NCBI GenBank assembly: GCA_020284085.1
Contig: JACEVL010000147.1
Coordinates: 307,501-371,500 of the forward strand
Source of the DNA: Aporrectodea caliginosa
Lineage: Eukaryota > Annelida > Clitellata > Crassiclitellata > Lumbricidae
DNA length: 64,000 bases
Reading direction: 5' to 3'
Below, one piece after another: positions 13,218 through 26,640 of the stretch; the first letter of the stretch is position 1, and each line of letters starts with the position of its first letter. The notes beneath the pieces were generated by a model. The model did no database searches. It was not told where the DNA came from and saw only the letters and a program-made list of their open reading frames with translations. The translations under genes were made by a program, and so were the position numbers.

Positions 13218-14689
13218 TGGTGCACACCTTTTATTTTGCTTTCCTTAAATCGCTCGTTCAGTCGTTCCACTGTCTATTTCTGCTCAGAGTTTGCTCACTT
13301 TTTCACAGGCAAAGGCATTTTGACTGATAATAAAACGGACGAGCGAGAGTAGTGAGGGACTTTTAGACGAGTTACTTAATGACTAGTTACTGATTATAGT
13401 TTCAGAGTGGTTCGGGGAACCGTGGGTTTCGTAGACCGTCTTTAATGGTTCTGCAAGAAATCGTGGGTCGAGTGTAGTAGACCCTAAATAATGAATCGTG
13501 GAATAAACTATACACAAACTTTGAAAGAAAATTTCTTTAAGAACTGTATATGTCTTCAGATTAAGTTTCTGTCGCGTCTATATGCAATGAAGAAGTTATA
13601 AACCTATTAATAGATAAAAATATTTTACGACTACTTTCCAACTATCAAAATAATTCTCCTTGTCTTCATCATTCTCCGTACAATCAGCAGACCTTCGACT
13701 AGATCGTATTTTGCAAGAATTTCGCATCCATCGCGAGTCATGGATGCAAAACTGCTTTAACTCGTGGCTAAAGAGAAGCGAATGGAATCGTTTCTACCAT
13801 TAGTATCACCTAGTTCTGTCATAAGCAGTGCATAGCGCGGCATAAAGCCTCAGATTTTCTGCCGATGATTCTCACATTTAAGTCGGGCTGTGAGGTCATG
13901 CAAAGATGGCATCTTCTTCGACAGAGTTTGTGCCATTGCGAGATAAGTCTTGAGGATGCGATTGAAGATGCAAAAGATTCAGTGTCCTTTAAGAGGCTGA
14001 TTGAAGTTGGCAAGCGCAGCCAATACGATTCGGCAGCAGTCTTGGCCACAAATTGGGGCCAAACACTTTTAGATAATGAACCTTATTAGTAGTCAAAGAA
14101 AAGACTTATGTCTTTTAGAAAGTGATTTAACTCTGATCCAGAGCGCTATAATAATAATTTGTAAGCTCAGAAGGATGATAAAGAAATCACTAGGTGAGAT
14201 AAATTAGAGACTTCTGAGTTATTACATCGAAGGATAAATTTTGAATAGCAACAATTAATGCTCCGTTTCATTTTGATTTTGAATAATTTATTGTATTGTA
14301 TTGTAGCTATAAATTTATATAGAGACGTTTTTATACTGCATCACCACAAGAAATAAATAATCGGACAGCAAATTTAATAATGTTTTTGTTTGATTTAATG
14401 AGAAATTATCTCCCTGCTTCAAAATATTTGCGCCGGTCATATTTGTAAAGCAAAGAATATTCCTCTTTCTGGCAAACTGCAGTGTTGTGACCTATCTACC
14501 TTCGCTAAATATAGAAGCAAAAATTGTCATTAGATGCGTTCTGCTGGTTTGCCGTTTATTATTTGATTTTGCCCACACATGAGTGTGTTTATATTCAGAT
14601 GAGCCTGTTCATGTTTTGTGATAGAATAAAAATCGGCCTCTTTCTTTGGCCTAATTTTTTATTTCATTTCAAGCAGCCCACTGCCTGAT
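13218..14689. other. Anonymous sequence
   Basis: Nothing recognised except TTGTA repeats with a CTATAAATTTATAT tail-like motif at 14290-14320. Confidence 0.55.
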
Positions 14690-14733
14690 ATATTGAATTT
14701 CATATTATATATATATAATATGAAATTCAATAT
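14690..14733. repeat. Perfect AT-rich palindrome, 22-bp arms
   Basis: ATATTGAATTTCATATTATA continues into its exact inverse with no loop. It would extrude as a cruciform or form an RNA hairpin. Confidence 0.9.
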
Positions 14734-15191
14734 ATATATATTGTATTGTATTGTATTTTCGTTTATTTAATAACTTGCTGTCAAGACGCAACAAGTAACA
14801 TCAATGCATGATTATGCAGTTATAGTATTAGAGACTATAGTACAATTATTGCTTTGGGCCTGGATATATATATATTATATAGTTCCAACTCTGTGTTTTC
14901 ATAGTCCAGACGCTTCACGCTTTGGAGTGAGGTTCTCGGAAAGGCGTCGTATAACAGTGTTCTTCAAGCAGTTTGCACGAAATTTAGAGAGGCACTCATA
15001 TCGAGATTGATATCCTCCGAGGTTATGCACAGTCAGCAATGCGGTCCACTGCAGGAGGTTTAGTAATAATTGCAATAATATTGACAATTATTTTTTTTCC
15101 TCGAGATAAGTTTAATCCCTGAGGAGCAAAAACTTATGCTGGGAGCTGTTTACGGATAATATCTGGAAAATAAGGCCTCGTCCTCCGCAAC

Positions 15192-15940
<749 letters not shown>

Positions 15941-16300
15941 AACATTAACATTAAATGGAGGAAAAGGCCAGAAGAAATTTCGAAGCGTTTAAAAACCAAT
16001 TCGCTAGAAAATATCATCGTTCATTGAACGTGAAATATACCAGACTCGAAGAGAAAGCCTACTCTCCTGTGACCTTTGAATTCCTTTCCATTTGAACTGC
16101 AGTGCGGTTCATCTATTATGCTGATGCTAAAAGAATCATAGAATGTAACAGAATTATGAATAGCCTACTGTTTTGCCGACCTTTTTCATTCGTTTCTGCC
16201 TTTCTGGGCAGTGTTAAGGACGATGATGCAGACAAGTTATTCGATCTCTCAGCTGCATATAATCTGTCAAATCTAATGTTTCCCATTTGGTTGTTGCTTT

Positions 16301-17274
16301 GAGGAAGAAGCAGTAGAAGAAGAAGAAGAAAAAGAAGAAGAAGAAAAAGAAGAGAAGAAGAGGAGGAGGAAGAAGAGGAGGAGAAAGGAGAGGAGGAGAA
16401 AGAATAAAAAGAAGGAGGAGGAGGAGGAGGAGACAGAAACGAAAAAGAAGACGAAGAAGGAGGAGGAGGAGAAAGAATAAAAAGAAGAGAAGAAGAGGAG
16501 GAGGAAGGAGAGGAGGAGGAAGGAGAGGAGGAGAAAGAATAAAAAAAGAAGAGAAGAAGAGGAGGAGGAAGGAGAGGAGGAGGAAGGAGAGGAGGAGGAA
16601 GAAGAATAAAAGAAGAGAAGAAGAGGAGGAGGAAGAAGAGGAGGAGAAAGAATAAAAAGAAGAGAAGAAGAGGAGGAGGAGGAAGGAGAGGAGGAAGAAG
16701 AGGAGGAGAAAGAATAAAAAGAAGAGAAGAAGAGGAGGAGGAGGAAGGAGAGGAGGAAGAAGAGGAGGAGAAAGAATAAAAGAAAGAAGAAGAAGAGGAG
16801 GAAGGAGAGGAGGAGGAAGGAGAGGAGGAGAAAGAATAAAAAGAAGAGAAGAGGAGGAAGAAAGAGAGGAGGAGAAAGAATAAAAAGAAGAGAAGAAGAG
16901 GAGGAGAAAGAATATAAGAGGAAGAGAAGAAGAAGGAGTGAAGGAGGAGGGAAAGGAGGAGAAAGAATTGAAAGAAGAAGGAGGAGGAGGAGAAAGAATA
17001 AAAAGAAGGAGGAGGAGGAGAAAGAAAAGAAAAAGAAGACGAAGAAGGATGAGGAGAAAGAATAAAAGGAAGAGAAGAAGGAGTGAAGGAGGAGGGAAAG
17101 GAGGAGAAAGAAAAGTAGAAGACGAAGAAGGACGAGAGGAAAGAATAAAAGGAAGAGAAGAAGAAGGAGAGGAGGAGGAAAATGAGGAGAAAGAATAAAA
17201 AGAAGAAGGAGGAGGGGAGAAAGAGGAAGAGTAGGGGGAGGAGGAGAAGGACGAGGAGGAGGAGGGGAGGAGGA
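16301..17274. repeat. Polypurine minisatellite (GGA/GAA), ~60-bp period
   Basis: The + strand is almost purely purine for 974 bp. Landmarks AGAATAAAA recur about every 60 bp (for example near 16401, 16474, 16535, 16648, 16710, 16772, 16832), separated by AAGAGGAGGAGG-type sequence, so it is a tandem array. The complementary open frames of 350-400 codons of Ser, Phe and Leu are translation of this tract and are not genes. Such mirror-repeat purine tracts can form triplex DNA. Confidence 0.9.
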
Positions 17275-19161
17275 CCTTTTCGACGTGCAACGGACAGCTC
17301 GAGGGGTGGCCGGACACGCGTCATCTTCCATCAGATAGGCCATCTCAAAGAGCGCCTCAGATTAGATTTATTTTAAGTGACGCCATATAAATTTTGAATT
17401 ATTATTATAATTACTTTCTTTGTTAGCCTTTAATTACGAGTGTAAAATAAAATTTGTAATTTGTATCAGGTTCTCAAAAAAGGTCGCTAGGTCGGATACT
17501 TCATTTCCATGCCGTTTTTTTCTTAATGTCTTTAAACCGGAACATACTATGTCTGGTGCACTGTTCTACGACTTCAGTTCGCAACATCTGACCAGTGGGC
17601 GTCTTCACAGTCATAGGAATACAGCTACTTCCGCGCATTAGTTATTTTTTATCTGGTTTCCCGTCCTTGCAGTCCTTGCTTTCTTTTACTGCTATGCTTA
17701 TGGTCGATTTATATGCGATTTGGCAAATCAGTGCCGGAAAAAGTTTCCTTCAAGTGGACTTTATCAAGCCGACTTCTGTATATTCTGTTTTCTTACCGGA
17801 TGACCGTAAATTAGACGAATTTCATTAAATATACGGAGCTAAAGTCACCAGCGACATTTCTGGCTACAGACAGAGAGCATATACATAAATCGTTTGCTCC
17901 TAACTACGAGGCCCACTTAGACATGTCGTACGTTACTTATTCCAACTGACAGACCTAGGTTTTTTGCATACACCTTGGTCTTTCTTTCTATAGGGGCCTT
18001 TTACATTTAAATTGCGCATCTCTAATAAGTCTATGAATGATTAAGTCTTTGATTTTAATTACAAAGTAAAAATTAGGTATCTTGACATTTAATATCGCAT
18101 TCATTAGGTGCCTCACAAAGGCGCTACCTACGTTAGCCAGTAGCCACATCCTGCTAAATGCCACTGAGAACAGACAATACGTAAGCGAGCAATACATATA
18201 GCGTGGATAACTAGAAGAGCCACGCAGAATCACGCACACGTACGGTGCTCAGCCAATGAATTCGCATCCAGAGTTTGGCAGATGACACAATATTCAGAGT
18301 TCAACACATACCCGATTACCTTACAAATACGTTCATGTATAATTAATAAACAGACAGCTATCGCCTTCGTGAGTTTCTTGTAAGGCGCTATATAAATGGT
18401 CATATACAAGTTGCGTTTGTTATGTATACAGGGAAGACAGGCGGCAGCATCCACCTCTGCGCACGATAAAGCCACCGCCCAGCTGCACCTCGTTGGTGGC
18501 AGCATCTCTCGAGCCACCTGGTCTGCTGAGTAGAGATATTCATAGCATATACTGGTAGGTAGAACGAAAGGCCACCCGAGACTGACAGTCGAGGTGACGC
18601 CAAAGACCGATTTTTGCTACTACTCGGCAGAGAAAAATTAATCGGCTGCAGACGACTTAACAAGGCTTGTAGATAGGAGACACCAGGAGTTCCATTCTTC
18701 TTTATACAGTCGGGTACGCAAAGAGGATATGCGACGAAAACACGGCCCAAATCTTCTAAATCAACGGCGGAAAAGAAGAATAATTCCAAGAGGCAAACTC
18801 GGCAACATAAAACATAACCATAACCATAATCATAAATGATATTGCTTCTTGTTGAAAAAATAACATAAGAAATGATCACACAAGTTCCGCATCAGGACGA
18901 ATAATCTGCCAAAATGACACAGAGGCGAACCAATAAACGAAGGAATAGGCCTAAATATATATATAGGAATCCCATCAATAACTGACGGCATCATGTTCAG
19001 GGTATCTAGACCAAGTTGCATCGGTAGTGTTGACAGGCGGTAGTTTCGTACATCGCGTTATTAACAGCGTTATTAACATTTTGTTTCGTTACACTGTGTC
19101 TAAATGCCTGGCGCTCTATAAACCACATGGATAATGTGTAATGGTCTGTGTGTCTGTGCAG
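17275..19161. other. Anonymous sequence upstream of the GPCR exon
   Basis: Presumed intron of the GPCR, because the exon at 19162 needs an upstream exon. There are retroposon-tail motifs at 17380, 18383 and 19106. The last one, GGCGCTCTATAAACC, lies about 55 bp from the splice acceptor. A 159-codon minus-strand frame at 18400-18879 has no recognisable motif. Confidence 0.5.
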
Positions 19162-19564
19162 GTACTACGCAATAGTTCACCCTCTCAGCACGATGCTCAT
19201 CCATAGCAAGACTAGGACTCGCAAAGTGATCACGGCCACCTGGATCCTTCCCCTCATTCTCGCCTCTCCCTATCTCTACTGCAACAGCTACACGTTCACG
19301 ATCCACAGCCCACTCGGCCGCGTCTCCCGCCAGATCTGCAACGACCGCTTCGACGAGATCGACATGGTACTTTACGGGACGCACGGCTACTTCCGACGGA
19401 CCTTCTTCCTCTTCCTCTTCTTCGTAGTCTATCTGATTCCGCTCGTTCTGATCGGAGGAACGTGTGTCCGCATCGCCATGGCCTTGAATCAACCGCTCGT
19501 CTGCAGACAGTCTACCTGTCACGCTGCAGACATCGTACGACAGCGAGAAGAGAACAAGCGAAAG
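19162..19564 (+). CDS. Class A GPCR, internal exon encoding ICL2 to ICL3 (TM4-TM5)
   Basis: This exon encodes the middle of a rhodopsin-family seven-transmembrane receptor of the plasma membrane, probably for a peptide ligand. An acceptor (tgtctgtgcag) ends at 19161. The exon starts with the third base of an arginine codon, followed by YYAIVHPL, the usual continuation of the DRY motif at the end of TM3. It has 134 full codons: TM4 with W27 and P36, an extracellular-loop-2 cysteine at C59 (the usual disulfide partner of TM3), TM5 with P93 in the LIPLVLIG stretch, and a basic third loop ending REENKRK. The donor AAG|gtagga gives a phase-0 end that matches the exon at 31470. Known of the family: an intron after the second base of the DRY arginine is recurrent in class A GPCRs. 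Inferred: neuropeptide-receptor type. The exact subfamily is unknown; trissin-, orexin- or QRFP-type receptors are possibilities only. Confidence 0.9.
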
Positions 19565-19778
19565 GTAGGAGACATGACGGAGCATGCATCGTATACTTTT
19601 AGACTTATTATAGAGCACTATATCTAAGTTAATGGGAAGATAGGTCGAAGTCAACTGCCCTCATCTCATCATGGCGTTCATAAGATGTCGTTAAAATTGA
19701 AGTGGAGCGACATCTGTGGGTAAGGATGCAACTGGATATGCAATTATTCTAGCGAATTACCGATCCTCTAATATATAA

Positions 19779-19817
<39 letters not shown>
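19779..19817. repeat. (AT)n microsatellite in the GPCR intron
   Basis: Alternating AT of about 38 bp. Confidence 0.95.
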
Positions 19818-19824
<7 letters not shown>

Positions 19825-21596
19825 GAGAGTAAGTATATGAGCACTTTGAGCAGCATGACTTATTACTGGAAAGACGAAAAGTAAGTCTTCACAATGTCAT
19901 TGTCAAACATTATAAATAATTCTGAAGACGGTCGACGGCTGCAAAAGATGACTTAGCGGGGCGCATGTGTTTGTGATCTCTGATATATTAAACGAAATAC
20001 GTCGTTTCTTCACGGACTATAGAATGACAAATGACAATCTGACTGATTGAGTGGATAGTTCATTCTTCGACATGAAGAGCATGATTGCAGAGCAACCTTG
20101 GACGTCTATTAGGAACTGTATTCAGATCAAGACCATCGTCATTACAGCTACTTTCATGTGCTCTCATTGAAAAGATCAGTAAGTCCTGATATATTTATTC
20201 AGTCCTTGATTTCCGAATTAGCCGTCCACGGTGAATTGGAGATGATCTCTGCTAATCAGTCAAAAGATGGCGCTTCGATCAAAAGCATATACATCGTTGA
20301 TTATGTCTTTGGCCGCCTTGTGTAATATTGCACCTGCTGTTTCGGTCGACCTGATTACTAAATGGAATTTTAAAGGCGATCTATTACCTGCACAAAAAGC
20401 TAAAACTTTGTACAACAAATCTGAATTTGGTATTTAATAAATACTAAATTCAGATTTGTTGTGAAAATGTACTCGCTTGCCTCTACTTTTTTATTTACTG
20501 ATTCGTTCGCTCAGTCGCTTACTCTACAGTTCACCCCTCACCCACTCGTTCTGTTACTCACTGAGGCTACAAACTACGCATTTGAAGAATGGATGGGCAT
20601 GATAATTTACTCGCTAGAATACATACCTATTTACTGACTCATTGATCGCTCTCTCGTTCGTCAACATTCGCTTTCTCGCTTAGGTTACTTACTTTCTATC
20701 TGTTTCGCGAATGACTGGGTCTGATAACTATTCAGCTGATCTATTCCACATCCCATTTATCTGTGAATCATTGCATGCAGTGATCGACTGAACGTGAAAC
20801 ACATGAAATTTGTCGTCGTCCTTTCGCAGTTCGTGAAGTGAGTTTGTAGTCCAGAGTTGATAAGGCAGATCGTCGGATGCGGCTCTGGACCTGGTCATTC
20901 TCTCATCCTGATTATAGTTCATCCAAACAGGAAAATGTTTTATTCCCTGAGGCAAGGCCTCAATACTACGTATTTGAAGGCCATAATGATTGCACGATTT
21001 CAAAACGAAAAGTTGTTTTTTGTTTTTTGTTTGTTTTTTTTGTTTTCGTTTTTGTTTTCTAGAACAGTAGAATCGTAGAACGTCATGAAACTAAATTAAC
21101 AAAGACGATACGATGGTTTTTTAGTTTAAAAAAAAACCCAACAAAAGCAAACCTTTTGCAGCCCTGCTTCCAACAGAATTCACTACTGTAGCGCAGTCCT
21201 TTCAAACTTCAGGGTGCACCAGCCATAGTTCGTCCTCAGCTGCGCCGCCCGAATTGTTCCCAATGTCGTATTCATAAGATTCGTATCCAAGATTTTCCTC
21301 TTTGAATGAAACTGATAAGTTGGAGTACTGTTGTCCCAGGACATGTTAACTCCTTGCTCTTGTTTCGAACGAGCCGGGTCGAGGATCACTGCGTACTGCA
21401 GCCAGACCCTAAAAACCCATGTTTGTTGAGCCCGTGCACGCTGTGCCGATAACGGATCACCAGTTTACACCAGTAGAACAACGTGGAACCGATGTGAGTT
21501 CAACAAATATGGTTGTCTGATCTGGAACGTAATTATTACGCAGGACTACGGCGGGTGGAACACAGCCCGCTTTCGTGTACTGCAGACAGCCTTTGT
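19818..21596. other. Intronic anonymous sequence
   Basis: Contains one palindrome (20412) and a T-rich run (21014-21060); otherwise nothing recognised. Confidence 0.55.
20412..20462. repeat. Inverted repeat, ~25-bp arms with one mismatch
   Basis: ACAACAAATCTGAATTTGG faces AAATTCAGATTTGTTGT with almost no loop. Unlike the other AT palindromes here it is not simple sequence. Confidence 0.9.
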
Positions 21597-21910
21597 AATT
21601 GTAATTGTAATTGTGATTGAACATTTGTATAGCGCCACTCGCAGATTCAGAGGCGCTCCCGACCCAGGGCTCTAACAAATAAGATAGTCTTCAGGCGTTT
21701 CCGAACAGAGGAAGAGAAAGGCTGAGGAGCTCAAGATGCAATTCACGCGGAAGATGGTTCCAACTGGAGGGGCCGACATAAGCAAAGCTTCTGGATTGAG
21801 CAGTTGCACCACGCATGCGAGGGACAACCAGAAGGCCTCTGGCGGCAGAGCGCAGAGCAGAGCGACCAGGAGTGTAGAAACCGATGTGCATAAGGCCTGA
21901 AGGTTTGAAG
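21597..21910 (-). pseudogene. LINE 3' end: RT C-terminus with SINE-like shared tail
   Basis: The minus strand encodes PGRSALRSAARGLLVVPRMR and SRSFAYVGPSSWNHLPRE, the conserved end of an L2/Jockey-like RT ORF, and then LLSLSLPLF before a stop. The non-coding tail reads GTCGGGAGCGCCTCTGA, then GGCGCTATACAAATGTTCAA, then repeated ATTACA units at 21597. The same tail ends the tRNA-derived SINE at 30302-30542. The copy is 5'-truncated near 21910 and frameshifted. Confidence 0.78.
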
Positions 21911-22086
21911 GAGCTACCCCGAGCAGAGAGTTTCTAGAACAATGCTACACTAAAATGAGAAACTGTTCCGCCAAATACAGCGCAGGAACATCTTCAACTT
22001 ACATTAAGACGCACAGTTTAGATCGAAGAGATAGCCATACTTCATCACCTCAGAGTGGTTCATAAAATGCTCCATGCAAATATTCA

Positions 22087-22117
<31 letters not shown>

Positions 22118-22652
22118 ATTTATGCATGTAGATACACGCATACTACTGATTGGTTTACAATGCAGTGGAGTCCTTGTCTAGTTCATATCTTCGACGAGGT
22201 TGGTGTCCTGCTGTAAGCAGCAGATGAAAACTACACTGAATGACCCTATGCCTATAACTGCATCACAAGGATTTAGACAAAGCCTTCGTTCGAGATCAAC
22301 ACTTACGGGCATAATAGATTCTACCTTGGTCTGTCTCTCCGTCCGTTCGTCCGTACGTTCATCTGCCTCTGTGTTCTTGTTTTGTCACTTATGCACTGAT
22401 GATACTGATGATGTGGCTTCCTTTGTCTACAGGTTCTTCTTCGTCATTGTGCTGAAGCATTCTTAATTATCGAAGACAATATTGAATAATACCGCCAGTC
22501 GGTAGTTTTATGGCTTCTCGCGCTGATGGATGTTTGTGAAATCGGAAATCGAAATGCTAAAGGAAATTATAATCAATATTGACATTGTTCCCACTATCGT
22601 AACGTTGTTGTTGTTGATGATGATGATAACGATGATGATGATGACAATGATG

Positions 22653-22812
<160 letters not shown>

Positions 22813-23044
22813 TAAATGATAATTAACAATAATAATAAGCGTACGTAATATTAATGAAACTTAGCGTCTTTGGATAAGGGCGAGCCCTATACAATTATAC
22901 AAACAGTGCCTAAGATTTGCTGTTTCACATGTATTGTGTAGAAGTCGACACTCAATCTTAATTGCTGAGTTAAGTGCCTTTGAGTGGTATCAGCTTGTTG
23001 AGAGAAATCAAAATGGCGCTATAAGCAGAGTATCGATTTATGTG

Positions 23045-23105
23045 ATGTAATATAGCAGAACATTTATATAGCGCTTTTTGAGCACCTCTTAAAAGCGTTG
23101 CTTGC
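23045..23105 (-). repeat. Retroposon 3' tail, diverged
   Basis: Reverse-complemented it carries AGCGCTATATAAATGTTCTG, preceded by a diverged AAGAGGTGCTCAA. Confidence 0.5.
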
Positions 23106-24006
23106 ACGGTTATCATTGAAAGAGGAAAGAACTTACTGTAGGAGTGGTTTAGAACTTTGGTTCTAATGAAACCCTGGGCAGATTGCTACCCAGTCTGGCC
23201 ACAAATTCTAATCTCTAGTGGCCTCAAAGGCCAAAAGGACGAAATAGTAAGAGTTCATGATGTCTACAAGATCGAAACTCTCCAGGCTGGAGTGGTCCAC
23301 TCAAGGGAAACATCGGAAGTGGTCCACGCAAGGGAAACATCCGAGTGTATGCAAGAATTTATACGCATTATACGCTGAAGCCAGTTGTCGTCATAAAGTC
23401 AATAGCAGTTGGACGAAGGGCATCTGACTTCTTCCTCAAGACCAGTAATGTGCTCTCAAACAGGATAGGAGCAACAGCATTCAGACAAGAAACCTCCAGC
23501 CTGAGGTAAATAAGACAGGATTAGCCTCTTAAGAGGGTGTCTCAGAAATATTTAAAAAACTTTTGTGAAGTCCTCTAAAAAGTTTCATTTTGATCCCATA
23601 ATAGCACCTGTAAAATGTTATGACATTTTACAAATATTCAGGGGTCCCTAAAGATACTTACATTTCCCCCAAATTGGCATTATTTGCGCCCTATGTGTCC
23701 GCTTTCTAAATGATTTTAGGCACCAATCTTTGATCCCATGATAACATGTTTAATACTACTGGAAAGCTCTGAAATGGCAGAATCAAATAAGCTTAAAAAA
23801 ATACAAAAATTGTACAGAACTCAAAATTTTTGGGATTTTGCAATAGTCATTAACTTATTACCATTAGTCTTTTGGAGTAATCATTATTATAAATTCTTGA
23901 TAATGCAAAAAGCAATGGTTTCAGCTCCTCCCTGCCTTCATCAGGTTATTCTTCATCACTGCTTATACCTTCAGCTGCTTATTCTTCAGTTCAACAATTG
24001 ACAATT

Positions 24007-24246
24007 CTACATGCCTACAAGACTGTCACGATTGCACTTAGAAAAGTCGTGCCTATGTTTTTCAACAACATGTAGAATAAACTGTTTCTGTTCTTTCTTC
24101 TTCGCTATTGTTGAATTGAAATTCTGTATACGAACAACACCACGTTCAGCACTGTCGTTCACACAGACCAAGTTATTAATAAACCCACATGCGATCTTAT
24201 ACAATTGGCTTTCGGTCCACTCATCAGCTGGAATATCGATAAAACT
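24007..24246 (-). pseudogene. C-terminal remnant of an uncharacterised conserved invertebrate protein
   Basis: The minus strand is open for about 78 codons ending at a stop at 24009-24007: DIPADEWTESQLYKIACGF, then VNDSAERGVVRIQNFNSTI and EQKQFILHVVEKHRHDF. From memory, a block with NDxAERGV, then IQxFN, then EQKQxLLxVVExHR recurs at the C-terminus of long uncharacterised proteins in many invertebrate genomes, possibly of mobile origin. Upstream, 24330-24500 contains related but frameshifted sequence (AEKAQLISTMKD). No function is known to me. Whether this is a pseudogene or a last exon is unresolved. Confidence 0.45.
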
Positions 24247-24787
24247 ATCGTCGATGGTAGTAGCTCAATAGAAGCTTCGACAAATAGATAATTCCGTTAT
24301 TGTACAGTGAAAAGACTGAACTAGGTGCAGTCCTCGATCATCTTTCATTGTCGAGATAAGCTGTGCTTTCTCTGCAGAAGACAGATGCTGAGAGAACAGA
24401 AAGAGGGTGGCCAACTCTTGGCTTCAGAGCACCAGCATCGTAACTCTACCGGTATAATTTTTAGGTCGTTTGTCAAAGCACATGCCAATGACAACTGCAT
24501 CGCACCGCCATGACTTCTAAAGTCCAGAACTGCTACCGTTGCTGCCTGTCCTCACCCAGAGGCGAAATCTGACAACCAGAAGTTAGAAATCAGGACTGCA
24601 GGCTATCTGTCCACTTTGTCCGTGTCTACTCCAGTGATGTCAGGTAGCAGCTTGCAATCCCAGTAACAGAAACACCAATTAATCATTTGTGTTATTTAAC
24701 GAAGCTTAATTAATAAAGTGGCATTGTAGGCTATAGCAGAAATGTCAAAGATGCACAGTAGAAGCGAGCGTCCAAATGCATTAAGGC

Positions 24788-25140
24788 ATTATTATTATTA
24801 TTATTATTAAATAAATTTATAACGCGCGCAAGGTCACACCGAAATGTGAATCTGAGGCGCGGATAGTCAGCCGCCAGGTGAAGATGCACTTAGATTTACA
24901 AATCCTTGAAAGCCAAGGAGAAATAGTGAGTTTTGAGTCGCTTTTTGAAGGAAGGAAGTGAATTTGAGCTACGAAGAGAGAGTGGTAGTCGATTCCATTC
25001 CTTTGGAGCAGAGGCGTGGAATGCACGAGAGCCTATAACAACTGTTCTGCATGATGTATATGGGTGTGTGAGCGTGTTGGTAATGCAATTCCGATGTTTA
25101 AACAGGGCGGACTGTCATAAATGCCATTCTTTCCTAGTAT
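24788..25140 (-). pseudogene. LINE 3' end: RT C-terminus, (AAT)n tail
   Basis: The minus strand is open through SRAFHASAPKEWNRLPLSLR, then SSNSLPSFKKRLKTHYFSLA, to a TAA at 24898-24896. This is a typical RT C-terminus of a lineage different from the ends at 9733 and 21597. A tail of about 90 bp follows, ending GCGTTATAAATTTA and then (AAT)n. The reading frame appears free of stops for about 75 codons, so this is a fairly recent 5'-truncated copy. Confidence 0.75.
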
Positions 25141-26218
25141 CGCTTGACCTATTTCTATAGTCATTGGCTTCGTCGAAATCTAATGGCCGTAACTAGCGCA
25201 ATTGCATAGGTGCTGCTGCTGCTTTTGCTGCTGCTTTTGCTGCTGCTGCTGAAGCAGGAACTAAGCAGGAGAGGTCGATGCTTAACAAGGACAAATTGAT
25301 GCCAGTCTGTTGAAGAAAGGCGCCTACTGACGCTGGAGGAGCAGCTGGCGGTTCTTTAGCGACGACAATCAAATGATGATAATCTACTTAATTCGTAGCA
25401 ACTGGAATTAATGGACTGAGCTGGCATTCACAACATCTTCCTCGTCTTACTCAGTCTCCACCATTTCCGCCTCCTTCTCCTCCTCCTTCTCCTCCTCCTC
25501 CTCCTCCTCCTCCACATCCTCCTCCTCCTCGTCCTCCTCCTCCTCCTCTTCTTTTTTTCCCTTCATCGTCAACACCACCTACTCATCCTTCTTCTCTTCT
25601 TTTTCTTTTTCCTCTTCATCGTCAACATCAGACTCAATTTAGTTATTCGGAACATACCAGACATCGACTGTGTGTCATTAAAGCGCAGTCGTTTTTGACT
25701 GTTTCCAGGCGCATTTTTATGTGGTCTTTTGAATTCGTTAGACAAAACTATCTGATTGCCAGACACATTGTGAGAGTACCATGAGAATTTATTATACGAC
25801 AGCTGCAGTCAAGACATACATTTGTCTGCTCTTATCAGACATGACATAGGTATCCTGATTCAGCTGCCATTTCAGTTTCTCCAAGCTTCCGCTACTCCTC
25901 TTATATCCTGTTGTCCTTGCTCGGAGTGCTTCCATATATGCACTGCCACCGAATTCTGCCCCTCCTTCTTCTCTCCGACGCATAGGTCTACGTCTTCAGC
26001 CTGTCTTCAATCGCTGTCTTAATGCAAGCGATTACCCTGTTCTCGTCCAATTCATCGACAACTTGTCAAATAAACGGCTTTGACGAGAATTAGAATGCAC
26101 TGCACACAAAGACACACAGACGCACTTGAGAGTAATTACATGTATACTGTATACTCTGACATGATATGATGCGATATGCTCTATTATTTTTATTATATAC
26201 AAATTTACATTGAAGCAT
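25141..26218. other. Intronic anonymous sequence with TGC and TCC runs
   Basis: Only simple repeats are recognised (25213-25251, 25440-25620). Confidence 0.55.
25440..25620. repeat. Pyrimidine-rich (TCC/TTC)n tract
   Basis: CTC and CCT units predominate from 25464 to 25555, then TTCTTTTTCC runs. It follows a TGC-rich run at 25213-25251. Confidence 0.85.
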
Positions 26219-26380
26219 GGATGTATGGATGGAAGGAAGGGAGGATGGATTGATGGAAAGATGGACAAAGAGATGGATAGACAGGTAGATATACACAGGT
26301 AGGTACACAGACAGATAGATATAGACTGGTTAGATAGACAGACACATAGACAGGCAGATAGACAGACAGACAGGTAGGGA
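26219..26380. repeat. GATG/GATA/GACA tetranucleotide region
   Basis: Degenerate GGAT, AGAT and AGAC tetranucleotides. Overlapping minus-strand frames are low complexity. Confidence 0.85.
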
Positions 26381-26640
26381 TATGTAAAAAGATAGGAGAA
26401 AAGGATTTAAGATTTTAGTAGAGAGATCTAGACGTACTTTAGTAGAACAAGTGAGATGTACAATGTCTGTGTGTGATTAAGTCCAAAGTGTTTCTTACGA
26501 ATGCGTCAATTGGTCCGAATAATGCCAGAGTAAACCTGTTGCGTGCATTGGATTTAAGTCTCTACTTAGACGACGTTCTAAATTCCGGCCGATTACCTGA
26601 ACAGAATTCTAATCTAAGAAGATAAACGCATGTCCAGATC

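Noticed and set aside
12914..13270. 118-codon minus-strand frame with poly-aspartate
   Set aside because: Most of it is the ATC/GTC array; the remaining 65 residues match nothing I recognise and there is no start or splice support.
16116..17343. Minus-strand frames of 356-402 codons, the longest in the window
   Set aside because: They are readings of the polypurine minisatellite in three frames at once, rich in Ser, Phe, Leu and Pro; length reflects lack of stops in the repeat.
18400..18879. 159-codon minus-strand frame
   Set aside because: Not repetitive, but no motif, no family resemblance and no supporting splice or promoter signals; length is possible by chance.
19100..19654. 184-codon minus-strand frame over the GPCR exon
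   Set aside because: Antisense shadow of the TM4-TM5 exon; composition shows no domain.
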